This document shows, piece by piece, positions 27,873 through 35,846 of a stretch of DNA of 64,000 bases (the first letter of the stretch is position 1; every line of letters begins with the position of its first letter). The stretch comes from Bauldia sp963759235 (GTDB lineage: Bacteria; Pseudomonadota; Alphaproteobacteria; Rhizobiales; Kaistiaceae): assembly GCA_963759235.1 (NCBI GenBank), contig CAVWYO010000008.1, positions 124,001 through 188,000 on the forward strand, in the 5' to 3' direction. The position numbers and the translations under genes are program-made. The notes below the pieces were generated by a model, which saw only the letters and a list, made by a program, of their open reading frames with translations, had not been told where the DNA came from and did not search any database.

Positions 27873-29360
27873 ATGCCCCGCGAGACGACCACCCTTCCCT
27901 TCCGTGCCGACGACGACAAGCTCCGCGAAGAATGCGGCGTGTTCGGCGTGTTCGGCCATCAGGATGCCGCGGCGCTGACCGCGCTCGGTTTGCATGCCTT
28001 GCAGCATCGCGGCCAGGAGGCCGCCGGCATCGTCTCCTTCGACGGCGCCGCGTTCCATCACGAGCGGCATTTCGGCCTGGTCGACGACAATTTCACCGAG
28101 CGCGCGGTGATCGACCGTCTGCCCGGCGACCGAGCGATCGGCCACGTCCGCTACTCGACCCGCGGCGGACCGACCGACAGCAACATCCAGCCGCTCTTCG
28201 CCGGCTTTTCGGGCGGTGGATTTGCCGTCGCCCACAACGGCAACATCACCAATGCGCTGGCCTTGCAGGATGGCTTGCAACGTCGCGGCTCGATCTTCCA
28301 ATCGACCTGCGACACCGAGGTCATCCTCCACCTCATCGCGACCAGCCGCGGTGAGCGCCTGGTTGATCGCATGGTCGAAGCGCTATCGGCGATCGAGGGG
28401 GCGTGGTCTCTGGTCTGCCTGTCGTCGAAGAAGATGATCGGCTGCCGCGACCCGCTCGGCGTCCGGCCGCTGGTGCTCGGCGACCTCGACGGCACGCCGA
28501 TCTTGGCCTCCGAGACCTGTGCCCTCGATATCATCGGCGCCGATTTCGTCCGCGACGTCGAGCCCGGCGAAATGGTCATCGTCACGCGCGACGGGATCGA
28601 GAGCCTGCGGCCGTTTCAAGCCGTTCGTCCGCGTTTCTGCATCTTCGAATACGTCTATTTTTCCCGTCCCGACTTCATCGTCGAAGGGCGCGGCGTCTAT
28701 GAGGTGCGCAAGCGGATCGGCGCCGAGCTCGCCCTCGAATCGCCGGCACCCGGCGATCTGGTCGTCCCCGTCCCCGATTCGGGCACGCCGGCGGCGATCG
28801 GCTTCGCCGAAGTCGCCGGGCTGCCGTTCGACCTCGGCATCATCCGCAATCACTATGTCGGCCGCACCTTCATCGAGCCGACCGATGCCATCCGCCACAT
28901 GGGCGTCAAGCTGAAGCACAACGCCAATCGCAACATCCTCGCCGGCAAGCGGGTGGTGCTGGTCGACGATTCGATCGTGCGAGGCACTACGTCGTCGAAG
29001 ATCGTCCAGATGGTGCGTGATGCCGGCGCCAGCGAAGTCCACATGCGGATCGCCAGCCCGCCGACCGTCCATTCCTGCTTCTACGGCGTCGATACGCCCG
29101 AGGAGTCCAAGCTCATTGCGGCCCGCCTGTCGGTCGAGGAGATGCAGGACTTCATCAAGGTGGACAGCCTGCGCTTCCTCTCGATCAAAGGGCTTTATCG
29201 CGCCGTCGGCGAGGCAAGCCGCAACGGCGACGCTCCGCGGTTCTGCGACGCCTGCTTCACTGGCGCCTACCCGACCCGGCTCGTCGACCATGAACGCTAC
29301 GGCGCCGACGAGCGCGAGCCGGAGTCCAAGCTGATTTCCCTGCTCGCCAGGGCGGGATGA
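27873..29360 (+). CDS. purF: Amidophosphoribosyltransferase
   Basis: A 495-residue enzyme making 5-phosphoribosylamine from PRPP and glutamine, the first step of purine synthesis. The nucleophilic cysteine follows LREE in REECGVFGVFG, about 20 residues in, so a short propeptide must be removed to expose it, as in the Bacillus-type enzyme. The PRPP motif is VVLVDDSIVRGTTS. The ATG at 27873 has an aggaa site, and an in-frame GTG at 27840 is the alternative. The C-terminal FCDACFTGAYPT retains paired cysteines. The stop overlaps the next start (ATGA). Confidence 0.95.
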   Translation: MPRETTTLPFRADDDKLREECGVFGVFGHQDAAALTALGLHALQHRGQEAAGIVSFDGAAFHHERHFGLVDDNFTERAVIDRLPGDRAIGHVRYSTRGGPTDSNIQPLFAGFSGGGFAVAHNGNITNALALQDGLQRRGSIFQSTCDTEVILHLIATSRGERLVDRMVEALSAIEGAWSLVCLSSKKMIGCRDPLGVRPLVLGDLDGTPILASETCALDIIGADFVRDVEPGEMVIVTRDGIESLRPFQAVRPRFCIFEYVYFSRPDFIVEGRGVYEVRKRIGAELALESPAPGDLVVPVPDSGTPAAIGFAEVAGLPFDLGIIRNHYVGRTFIEPTDAIRHMGVKLKHNANRNILAGKRVVLVDDSIVRGTTSSKIVQMVRDAGASEVHMRIASPPTVHSCFYGVDTPEESKLIAARLSVEEMQDFIKVDSLRFLSIKGLYRAVGEASRNGDAPRFCDACFTGAYPTRLVDHERYGADEREPESKLISLLARAG

Positions 29361-30097
29361 CCGGCACGCTGTCGGGCCGTGTCGCTGTCGTCACCGGCGC
29401 CTCGCGCGGCATAGGCCGCGCCGCCGCGCTGGCGTTGTCGGCCGAGGGCGCGCATGTCGTCGCGATCGCCCGCACGGTCGGCGGCCTCGAGGAGCTCGAC
29501 GACGCGATCAGGACGAGAGGCGGAGACGGCGCGACGCTGGTGCCGCTCGACCTTACCGATTTCGCCGGCATCGACCGTCTCGGCGCCGCGATCTACGAGC
29601 GCTGGGGGAAGCTCGACATGCTGCTCGGCAATGCCGGTATGCTCGGCATTGTCACGCCGCTTACCCATCTCGACCCCGAGGTCTTCGACAAGGTGATGGC
29701 GGTCAACGTCACCGCCAACTGGCGGCTGATCCGCTCGCTCGATCCGTTGCTCCGCCAGTCCGACGCCGGACGCGCCCTCTTCGTCACCTCCGGCGCGGTA
29801 CGGCGCTGCCGGCCCTATTGGGGCATCTACTCCGCCTCCAAGGCAGCCCTGGAGGCGCTGGTCCGCACCTATGCCGGCGAGCTTCGCCAGACCAACGCGA
29901 AAGCCAATCTCATCAATCCCGGATCGGTGCGTACCCGGATGCGGGCCCAGGGCCGCCCCGGCGAAGATCCGATGACGGTCAATCCGCCGGAAACGGTCGC
30001 GCCGGACATGGTCAGGATGCTCTCTCCGGACTTCGACGGCAACGGCGTTTTGTTCAGTGTCCGGGAGCGCACGACCTCGGACCTGCTTGTCACCTGA
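29357..30097 (+). CDS. SDR family NAD(P)-dependent oxidoreductase
   Basis: A 246-residue classical short-chain dehydrogenase. The cofactor motif is GASRGIGRAA near residue 14, NAG is in LLGNAGMLG, and the active site is YSASKAAL. Its start overlaps the purF stop, so it is translated with purF. An SDR in this place is common in Hyphomicrobiales, but its substrate is not known. The stop codon directly abuts the stop of the convergent der gene with no spacer, so no terminator separates them. Confidence 0.85.
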   Translation: MTGTLSGRVAVVTGASRGIGRAAALALSAEGAHVVAIARTVGGLEELDDAIRTRGGDGATLVPLDLTDFAGIDRLGAAIYERWGKLDMLLGNAGMLGIVTPLTHLDPEVFDKVMAVNVTANWRLIRSLDPLLRQSDAGRALFVTSGAVRRCRPYWGIYSASKAALEALVRTYAGELRQTNAKANLINPGSVRTRMRAQGRPGEDPMTVNPPETVAPDMVRMLSPDFDGNGVLFSVRERTTSDLLVT

Positions 30098-31462
30098 TTA
30101 CTTCCGCTTCCGGCCCTCGTAGGGATTCTCGCCCTTGCGCAGCATCAGGCGGATCGGCACGCCGGGGAGCTTGAAGTCGTCGCGGAGCGCGTTGACCAGG
30201 TAGCGCTGCCAGGCGGCGGGCAGGGCTTCGGGGCGCGAGCAGAAGGCGACGAAGCTCGGCGGGCGCGCCTTTGCCTGGGTCAAATAGCGGACCTTGATCC
30301 GCCTTCCCGACACCGCCGGCGGCGGGTGGCGCTCGGTGACCCCGGCGAGCCAGCGATTGAGCTTCGAGGTGGGTAGCCGCCGGTTCCAGACCTCGTAGGT
30401 CTCGGCGACCTTCGCCATCAGCTTGTCGATCCCCTTGCCGGTCAGGCCGGATACCGGGACCAGCGCGACGCCGCGGAGCTGCGGCAGCAGGCGCTCGGCG
30501 TCGAGGCCGAGCGTCGCGAGCGTGCGCTGCGGCGCCTCGACCAGATCCCACTTGTCGAGCGTGATGACGATCGCGCGCCCCTCGGATTCGACCAGGTCGG
30601 CGATCTGCAGGTCCTGCTTCTCGAAGGGCTGGGTCGCGTCGACGACGACGATGACAACCTCGGCGAAGCGGATGGCACGCAGCGCATCGCCGACGGCGAG
30701 CTTCTCGAGCTTGCCGACCACCCGGGCCCGGCGGCGGAGCCCGGCCGTATCGAACAGGCGGAACAGCCTGCCGCGCCAGCTCCAGTCGACGGCGATCGAG
30801 TCGCGGGTGATCCCCGCCTCGGGACCGGTGAGCAGCCGTTCCTCGCCGATCATCCGGTTGATGAGCGTCGATTTGCCGGCGTTGGGCCGCCCAACCACCG
30901 CGATGCGGATCGCCTTGTCCGGCCCCTCCTCGCCCTCGCCGGTTTCCGCGACCCCGCGGGGCAGGATCGCGGCAATGGCGTCACGGAGATCGCCCATGCC
31001 CTCGGCATGCTCGGCCGAGATCGCCACCGGCTCGCCGAAACCGAGCGAGAAGGCCTCCAATACGCCGGCCTCGCCGGCGCGGCCTTCGGCCTTGTTGGCG
31101 ACCACGATGACCGGCTTGCCGACGCCGCGCAGCAACTCCGAGAAATGGGCATCGAGCGGTGTCAGCCCCGCCCGCGCGTCGATCATGAACAGGGTCGCGT
31201 CGGCCGAGGCGACCGCCGCTTCGGTCTGCGCCCGCATGCGGCCGGCAAGGCTGTCGGGCGCTGCTTCGTCGAGGCCGGCCGTGTCGATGACGATGAAGTC
31301 GAGATCGCCGAGCTTTGCCGCCCCCTCCCGGCGGTCGCGGGTGACACCGGGGAGATCATCGACCAGGGCGAGCTTGCGGCCGACCAGACGATTGAACAGC
31401 GTCGATTTGCCGACATTGGGCCGCCCGACGATGGCGATCCTCGCTGTCCGTCCCTCCGGCAT
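30098..31462 (-). CDS. der: Ribosome biogenesis GTPase Der (EngA)
   Basis: A 454-residue protein with two tandem GTPase domains, P-loops GRPNVGKSTL near residue 12 and GRPNAGKSTL near 190, and a C-terminal KH-like domain ending RLMLRKGENPYEGRKRK. Der is required for 50S subunit maturation. It is downstream of a membrane TPR gene in the same direction, the usual partner of der. Length and motifs are normal. Confidence 0.96.
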   Translation of the reverse strand: MPEGRTARIAIVGRPNVGKSTLFNRLVGRKLALVDDLPGVTRDRREGAAKLGDLDFIVIDTAGLDEAAPDSLAGRMRAQTEAAVASADATLFMIDARAGLTPLDAHFSELLRGVGKPVIVVANKAEGRAGEAGVLEAFSLGFGEPVAISAEHAEGMGDLRDAIAAILPRGVAETGEGEEGPDKAIRIAVVGRPNAGKSTLINRMIGEERLLTGPEAGITRDSIAVDWSWRGRLFRLFDTAGLRRRARVVGKLEKLAVGDALRAIRFAEVVIVVVDATQPFEKQDLQIADLVESEGRAIVITLDKWDLVEAPQRTLATLGLDAERLLPQLRGVALVPVSGLTGKGIDKLMAKVAETYEVWNRRLPTSKLNRWLAGVTERHPPPAVSGRRIKVRYLTQAKARPPSFVAFCSRPEALPAAWQRYLVNALRDDFKLPGVPIRLMLRKGENPYEGRKRK

Positions 31463-31501
31463 CAGTCCGTCCCGCCGGTCGTCGCCGGCCGCCGGCGATG
31501 C

Positions 31502-32185
31502 CTAGCCTTCTCCCGGCTGGGCCGCTGCCGGCTGCCCCTGGCGGGAATCGATGAGCGACAGCATCATCCTGGCGCGCGAGCGGACGTCGCTACCGCTCTC
31601 CTGGTCGTCGACGATCTCCTGGAAATATTTGCGCGCGGTGGTCAGGTCGTTTTCGCGGAGCGCCGCGAAGCCGAGAATCTCGCGGGCGCTTTGCCGCCAG
31701 GGATTACCGGTCGCGGCGAGATTGCCGATCCGCGACGTCAGCTCTTCTTCGCTGGCGCTATCGGCGAGCAGCATCGCCGCCCGGAGCCGGGCCATGTCGG
31801 CGACCAGCGGCGGCACGTCGCCGCGCGAGGCAATAGAATCATACTGCGCAACGGCACCGGTCGTGTCGCCGGCCTCCGCCTTCTCGCCGGCGATGCGGAA
31901 GGTGGCGAGCACCGGGTAGGCGCCGCTGCCATTGCTGACGATTTCGCTAAGGGCGGCGATGGCCTGGTCATGCTGGCCCTTGTCGCCGAGGGTCAACGCC
32001 GCCACGAAGCGGTCGCCGTTCGATTGCGCCTGGCTGGTCTGCCAATATTGCCAACCGCGATAGCCGGCGGTGACGACGACGATCAGGACGGCAAGGCCGA
32101 TGACGTAGCTGCCGAAGCGCTCCCAGAGGTGCTTGAACCGCTCGCGGCGGAGATCCTCGTCGACTTCGCGAAAAATATCGGACAT
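31502..32185 (-). CDS. YfgM-like tetratricopeptide membrane protein
   Basis: A 227-residue protein starting MSDIFREVDEDLRRERFKHL, followed by one transmembrane helix near residues 25-45 and a helical C-terminal domain of the TPR_21 kind. An ATG 12 nt earlier is in frame but does not match the family start. E. coli YfgM is an ancillary partner of the SecYEG translocon and periplasmic chaperones, and lies near der there too. Function here is inferred from that parallel. Confidence 0.8.
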   Translation of the reverse strand: MSDIFREVDEDLRRERFKHLWERFGSYVIGLAVLIVVVTAGYRGWQYWQTSQAQSNGDRFVAALTLGDKGQHDQAIAALSEIVSNGSGAYPVLATFRIAGEKAEAGDTTGAVAQYDSIASRGDVPPLVADMARLRAAMLLADSASEEELTSRIGNLAATGNPWRQSAREILGFAALRENDLTTARKYFQEIVDDQESGSDVRSRARMMLSLIDSRQGQPAAAQPGEG

Positions 32186-32277
32186 CGGTCCTCGCAAATG
32201 CGCGCCCCCGCGCTGTGCGGGCGCACATTATCCCCGCCGCTCCGCGGTTGCAAACGCCGGCTAACCGGCGCTTCGCC

Positions 32278-33096
32278 CTATTTCTTGGGCTGGTAGACGT
32301 TGTCCATGGTCGGAAAGGAGCGAGCCCGGACCGCGTCGGCATAGGCACGCACCGACCCCTCGATCTGGCCGGCAAGGTCGCCGAACCGCTTGACGAATTT
32401 CGGCGTCCACGGGCTCAGTCCGAGCATGTCCTCCAACACCAGGATCTGGCCGTCGCAGGCGGGCGAAGCGCCGATGCCGATGGTCGGCACCGCGATCGCC
32501 TCGGTAATGGCGCGCGCCAGCGGCTCGACCACCGCCTCCACCACCACGGCGAACGCGCCTGCCTCGCTCACCGCCTCGGCGTCGGCCAGGATCGATTCGG
32601 CGCCGGCCGGATCGCGGCCCTGCACCCTGAAGCCGCCGATGGTGTTGAACGCTTGCGGGGTCAGCCCGACATGGCCCATCACCGGAACCCCGCGCTCGAC
32701 CAGGAAGCGTATCGTTTCGGCCATGCGGGTCCCGCCTTCGAGCTTCACGGCGCCGCAGCCGGTCTCCTTCAGCACCCGCGCCGCGGTCTGGAACGCCTGG
32801 ACCGGGCTCTCCTCGTAGCTGCCGAACGGCAGATCGACGACGATCAGGCTGCGCGCGGCGCCGCGCATCACCGCCCGGCCCTGCAGGATCATCATGTCGA
32901 GGGTGACCGGGATCGTCGTCTCGAGGCCATGCATCACCATGCCGAGCGTGTCGCCGACCAGGATGAAGTCGACGAGCGGATCGATGATGCGGGCGGTGTG
33001 GGCGTGATAGGAGGTCAGCGCGACGATCGGCTCGGCCCCCTTGCGGACGCGGATGTCGTTGGCGTTGCGCCGGCGGGACTCGGTCTGTGCGGACAT
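32278..33096 (-). CDS. panB: 3-methyl-2-oxobutanoate hydroxymethyltransferase
   Basis: A 272-residue enzyme converting 2-oxoisovalerate to ketopantoate with methylene-tetrahydrofolate, the first step of pantothenate synthesis. Seen motifs are IVALTSYHAHTARIID, LVGDTLGMVMHG (metal ligand region) and AVKLEGG, with the catalytic glutamate in VVVEAVVE. The start MSAQTESRRR at 33096 is chosen over a long upstream extension that overlaps the NnrU gene on the same strand. panC is not next to it. Confidence 0.94.
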   Translation of the reverse strand: MSAQTESRRRNANDIRVRKGAEPIVALTSYHAHTARIIDPLVDFILVGDTLGMVMHGLETTIPVTLDMMILQGRAVMRGAARSLIVVDLPFGSYEESPVQAFQTAARVLKETGCGAVKLEGGTRMAETIRFLVERGVPVMGHVGLTPQAFNTIGGFRVQGRDPAGAESILADAEAVSEAGAFAVVVEAVVEPLARAITEAIAVPTIGIGASPACDGQILVLEDMLGLSPWTPKFVKRFGDLAGQIEGSVRAYADAVRARSFPTMDNVYQPKK

Positions 33097-33121
33097 TGCT
33101 GGGCGGTTCTCCTGGACGGCT

Positions 33122-33691
33122 CTACGCAATTGGGCTGACGCCAAACAGCCACAGATGGGCCCGCCAGACGAGGAGGCCGTAAAGGACGGCGCCGACCACG
33201 ACGGCGATGACGTCGAATCGCCACGAGGCAGCCGGCCTGGCGGCCGCCGGCCGCGATCGCTGGGCCACCAGGACGACCACCGCCCATACGAGGAAGGCGC
33301 CGAAAAGCACGGTGGTCCCAACGGTCCCGTTCACAAAAAGGTGAGCACCCGCCCAAAGAATGGTGGCGATCAGCAGCGGATTCCTGACCGCCTGCTGGAT
33401 ATGGCTCGCCGGCATGCCGCTGGCGATCGCCAGGATCAGCGCCACCAGCATGACCAGTTCGGTGACGTGGCGAAGCCAGAGGGGTGGCGCGTAGAGGAAT
33501 GTCGGATCGCCGGCGGTCAGCGCAAACCCCCAGACGATAAGGACGAATCCGATCAGCGAGACGATCGAATAGAGGCCCTTGAAGGGTCCCTCGCCCATCC
33601 GGCCGATCATCGCGTCGCGCCCAGCCGGCGCAATCGCCCGTATCGTATGAATCCCGAGAAACAGGATCAGTCCGAGAATGAGGATAATCAC
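33122..33691 (-). CDS. NnrU family membrane protein
   Basis: A 189-residue protein with about five to six transmembrane segments and the NnrU features HTIRAIAPAGRD near the start and a central RHVTELVMLVALI. The GTG start at 33691 is preferred because an aaggg site lies 7 nt upstream. Another GTG at 33718 adds nine residues but lacks such a site. NnrU was first found beside nitric oxide reductase genes, and related proteins (MAPEG/isoprenylcysteine methyltransferase-like) are widespread. No denitrification gene is nearby, so the role is unknown. Confidence 0.75.
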   Translation of the reverse strand: MIILILGLILFLGIHTIRAIAPAGRDAMIGRMGEGPFKGLYSIVSLIGFVLIVWGFALTAGDPTFLYAPPLWLRHVTELVMLVALILAIASGMPASHIQQAVRNPLLIATILWAGAHLFVNGTVGTTVLFGAFLVWAVVVLVAQRSRPAAARPAASWRFDVIAVVVGAVLYGLLVWRAHLWLFGVSPIA

Positions 33692-33834
33692 AGTTGCACC
33701 CTTGCTACACCCGGGCACGATCTAGCACGCCGAACCGCTGGTTACATGTTGTTTATGGAACGCGTGGTATCGTTCAGTCGGGCTGAGTACCGGCGAGAGG
33801 CCGCCGGCATAAATAAACAGGAAGGGCTGAATTC

Positions 33835-34257
33835 ATGAGATCATTAGGCATCGCCGCAGCGCTGCTTGCGCTGCTTTTTGCGTTCCCGGCCGCCGCCGCG
33901 AGCGTGGAGGCTCGCGTCGATCTGTCGGCGCAACGCATGTATGTCAAAGTCAACGGCGTGAATACATATGTGTGGCCGGTATCGACCGCACGCCGGGGAT
34001 ACCGCACGCCGACCGGCACCTTCCGCCCCCAGAGGCTGGAGCGGACCTGGTATTCGAGCAAATACGACAATTCGCCGATGCCGTATTCGGTGTTCTTCCT
34101 TGGCGGCTACGCAATTCATGGAACGAATGCGATCGGCAGCCTTGGTCGGCCGGTGTCGCACGGCTGCGTGCGCCTGCATCCGTCCAACGCGGCTAAGTTG
34201 TATTCGCTGATTCAGCGGTACGGCATGGGCAACGCACGGGTGATCGTGACGCAGTAG
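33835..34257 (+). CDS. L,D-transpeptidase (YkuD domain), first of a tandem pair
   Basis: A 140-residue exported protein: signal peptide (about 1-21, ending AAAA) then a YkuD domain. The catalytic motif is SHGCVRLHP near residue 106, with the upstream histidine in YAIHGTNAIG. The family makes 3-3 crosslinks in peptidoglycan or attaches proteins to it. The ribosome binding site gaaggg precedes the ATG. A paralogue begins 26 nt downstream in the same direction. The protein is small, close to a bare catalytic domain. Confidence 0.9.
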   Translation: MRSLGIAAALLALLFAFPAAAASVEARVDLSAQRMYVKVNGVNTYVWPVSTARRGYRTPTGTFRPQRLERTWYSSKYDNSPMPYSVFFLGGYAIHGTNAIGSLGRPVSHGCVRLHPSNAAKLYSLIQRYGMGNARVIVTQ

Positions 34258-34282
34258 GGGCAAGCCGACCGGGGGGCGAATC

Positions 34283-34816
34283 TTGCGGATAGCGGGAGCG
34301 GGCCGCGCGCTGTTGCGCGGCTCGTATGTGGCGATTATCGGCGCCGGGATTGCCTGGCTCGGCGCGCCTTCCGCCTCGGCCGAGTTTCTCGACGGCATGC
34401 GAGTCGCCAGCATCGAACCGGGGGCCGAGACGCCGAGCGCCGACGAGGCGGAAAGCCAGCTCGTGGTTGCCCGCGTCGACCTCTCCGACCAGAAGATGTA
34501 CGTCTATGTCGGCGAGAAATTCAAATATGTCTTCCCGGTTTCGAGCGGTCGCGGCAGCTACCATACGCCTACCGGCGAGTGGAAGCCGGAGTGGCTGTCC
34601 CGGTATCACCGGTCCCGTAAATACCACAACGCGCCAATGCCTTGGTCGGTGTTCTTCTACCGGGGCTACGCGGTGCACGGCACCACCGACATCCGGCACC
34701 TGGGCAGTCCGGCCTCGCATGGCTGCATCCGGCTCCATCCGGACAACGCCAAGATCTTCTACAATCTGGTTCAGGCGAGCGGCAAGGACAGCACGCTGAT
34801 CAGCGTGGTGCGATAG
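34283..34816 (+). CDS. L,D-transpeptidase (YkuD domain), second of a tandem pair
   Basis: A 177-residue exported protein, clearly a paralogue of the gene before it (VARVDLSDQKMYVYV versus VEARVDLSAQRMYVKV). The catalytic motif is SHGCIRLHP near residue 143, and the histidine is in YAVHGTTD. It starts with TTG after a gggggg stretch. A GTG at 34328 would give a shorter signal peptide lacking basic residues and is less likely. About 40 extra residues lie between signal peptide and domain. Duplication in tandem is inferred from the spacing and similarity. Confidence 0.88.
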   Translation: MRIAGAGRALLRGSYVAIIGAGIAWLGAPSASAEFLDGMRVASIEPGAETPSADEAESQLVVARVDLSDQKMYVYVGEKFKYVFPVSSGRGSYHTPTGEWKPEWLSRYHRSRKYHNAPMPWSVFFYRGYAVHGTTDIRHLGSPASHGCIRLHPDNAKIFYNLVQASGKDSTLISVVR

Positions 34817-34866
34817 AGCACCATCAGGAGGTGTGCGCGCCAAGATCTGAAGAATCAAACAGGGTT

Positions 34867-34899
34867 GAGCAAAGGCCCGGTTGAGAACCGACTTTGCTC
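34867..34899 (-). terminator. Strong hairpin, likely terminator
   Basis: GAGCAAAG at 34867-34874 pairs perfectly with CTTTGCTC at 34892-34899, and an inner CGGTT/AACCG stem extends it. On the minus strand it is followed by a T-rich stretch, so it probably ends the small minus-strand ORF upstream. It may also stop readthrough from the transpeptidase pair. Confidence 0.55.
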
Positions 34900-34919
34900 C
34901 ACGAGCAGCTTTCGTCTTG

Positions 34920-35093
34920 TCAGTCCTTGCCGGACACCACGACTTCGATCGCGCGCCCGACCGTCGCGGTCGCTTGGTGCCCGTAGTCGTCGGCCGTGAG
35001 CAGCACCGCTCTCGTGATTCGCGAGTGGTTCACCGCTACGTCGGCGGCCAGGACGACGATGGCAGCTACGATCATGAGCACCAGCGCTTTCAT
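34920..35093 (-). CDS. Small membrane-anchored or secreted protein, 57 aa
   Basis: Reverse-strand ORF of 57 residues from the ATG at 35093. The N-terminus MKALVLMIVAAIVVLAADVA is a positively charged start followed by a hydrophobic segment, like a signal anchor. The rest is polar with a C-terminal VVVSGKD. Support is the plausible membrane segment, the stop just before a strong hairpin and the lack of any other gene in the 390-nt gap at 34817-35206. No good ribosome binding site is seen and no family is recognised. The remainder of the gap shows nothing else. Confidence 0.45.
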   Translation of the reverse strand: MKALVLMIVAAIVVLAADVAVNHSRITRAVLLTADDYGHQATATVGRAIEVVVSGKD

Positions 35094-35206
35094 GACACCA
35101 AAGTATCGCGCGGAGAGGCAACCGCCGGCTTACCGCGAGCCGCGGCAATTTACCGATCGGCTTCACTGCGGCTTAACCGTCGTCTGCCCGAGGCCCCACT
35201 TGACGG

Positions 35207-35833
35207 TTAGCCGGCCAGGGGATCGGCCGGCTTGCCGCTGAGCTCTTTCCTTCTGGTGAGGGCGTGCCCGGGTATGAGGAGGAGCCAGGTCAGCCTGGCA
35301 ATGTCTGCGTCGAACTGGGCTATCAGGATCGACAGCGTGAAGACCCCGCCAACGACCAGCGAGCGCACCAGCGGTCGCCGAGTTCTTTCCGGTTCAACCG
35401 GCGTGCTGAACAGACCCCTGCGCCGGGCGTGGAGCCACATCAGCAGGAAGATGAAGGACGCGACGATCATCGTCGCCGCATAGAGGGTGGTGGCGACGCG
35501 ACCGTCGTTTTCGCTGATCACCGAGGTGACGAAGGGCACGAAGCCGATCGCCAGCAGAAAGAGGATGTTGAGCCAGACAAGTCCGCCGTCGATCGCCTTC
35601 AGTCCGCGAAACGCGGCGGTGTGCCCGATCCAGTAGTTGCCGATCACCAGGAAGCTGATGGCGTAGCCCATATATTTGGGCCAGAGCCCCCACAGCGCCT
35701 GCGCCAACTCGGCATCGCTGAAGCCGCCGATCCCGTCCGGCGGCTGGATGTCGAGGACGAGGAGGGTGATGGCTATGGCCAGCACGCCGTCGGTGAAGGC
35801 GCTCAGCCGGTCGACATCGCGGCTCTCGGACAT
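35207..35833 (-). CDS. TMEM175 family potassium channel-like protein (DUF1211)
   Basis: A 208-residue membrane protein with six predicted helices. The first helix carries RLSAFTDGVLAIAITLLVLD, matching the RxxxFSDG motif of bacterial TMEM175 homologs, which form tetrameric K+-selective channels. The other helices are near residues 45-65, 80-100, 110-130, 150-170 and 175-195. It precedes no obvious partner, and guaA upstream is 13 nt away on the same strand, so readthrough is likely. Channel function is inferred from the family. Confidence 0.8.
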   Translation of the reverse strand: MSESRDVDRLSAFTDGVLAIAITLLVLDIQPPDGIGGFSDAELAQALWGLWPKYMGYAISFLVIGNYWIGHTAAFRGLKAIDGGLVWLNILFLLAIGFVPFVTSVISENDGRVATTLYAATMIVASFIFLLMWLHARRRGLFSTPVEPERTRRPLVRSLVVGGVFTLSILIAQFDADIARLTWLLLIPGHALTRRKELSGKPADPLAG

Positions 35834-35846
35834 TCGGTCGTGTCCC

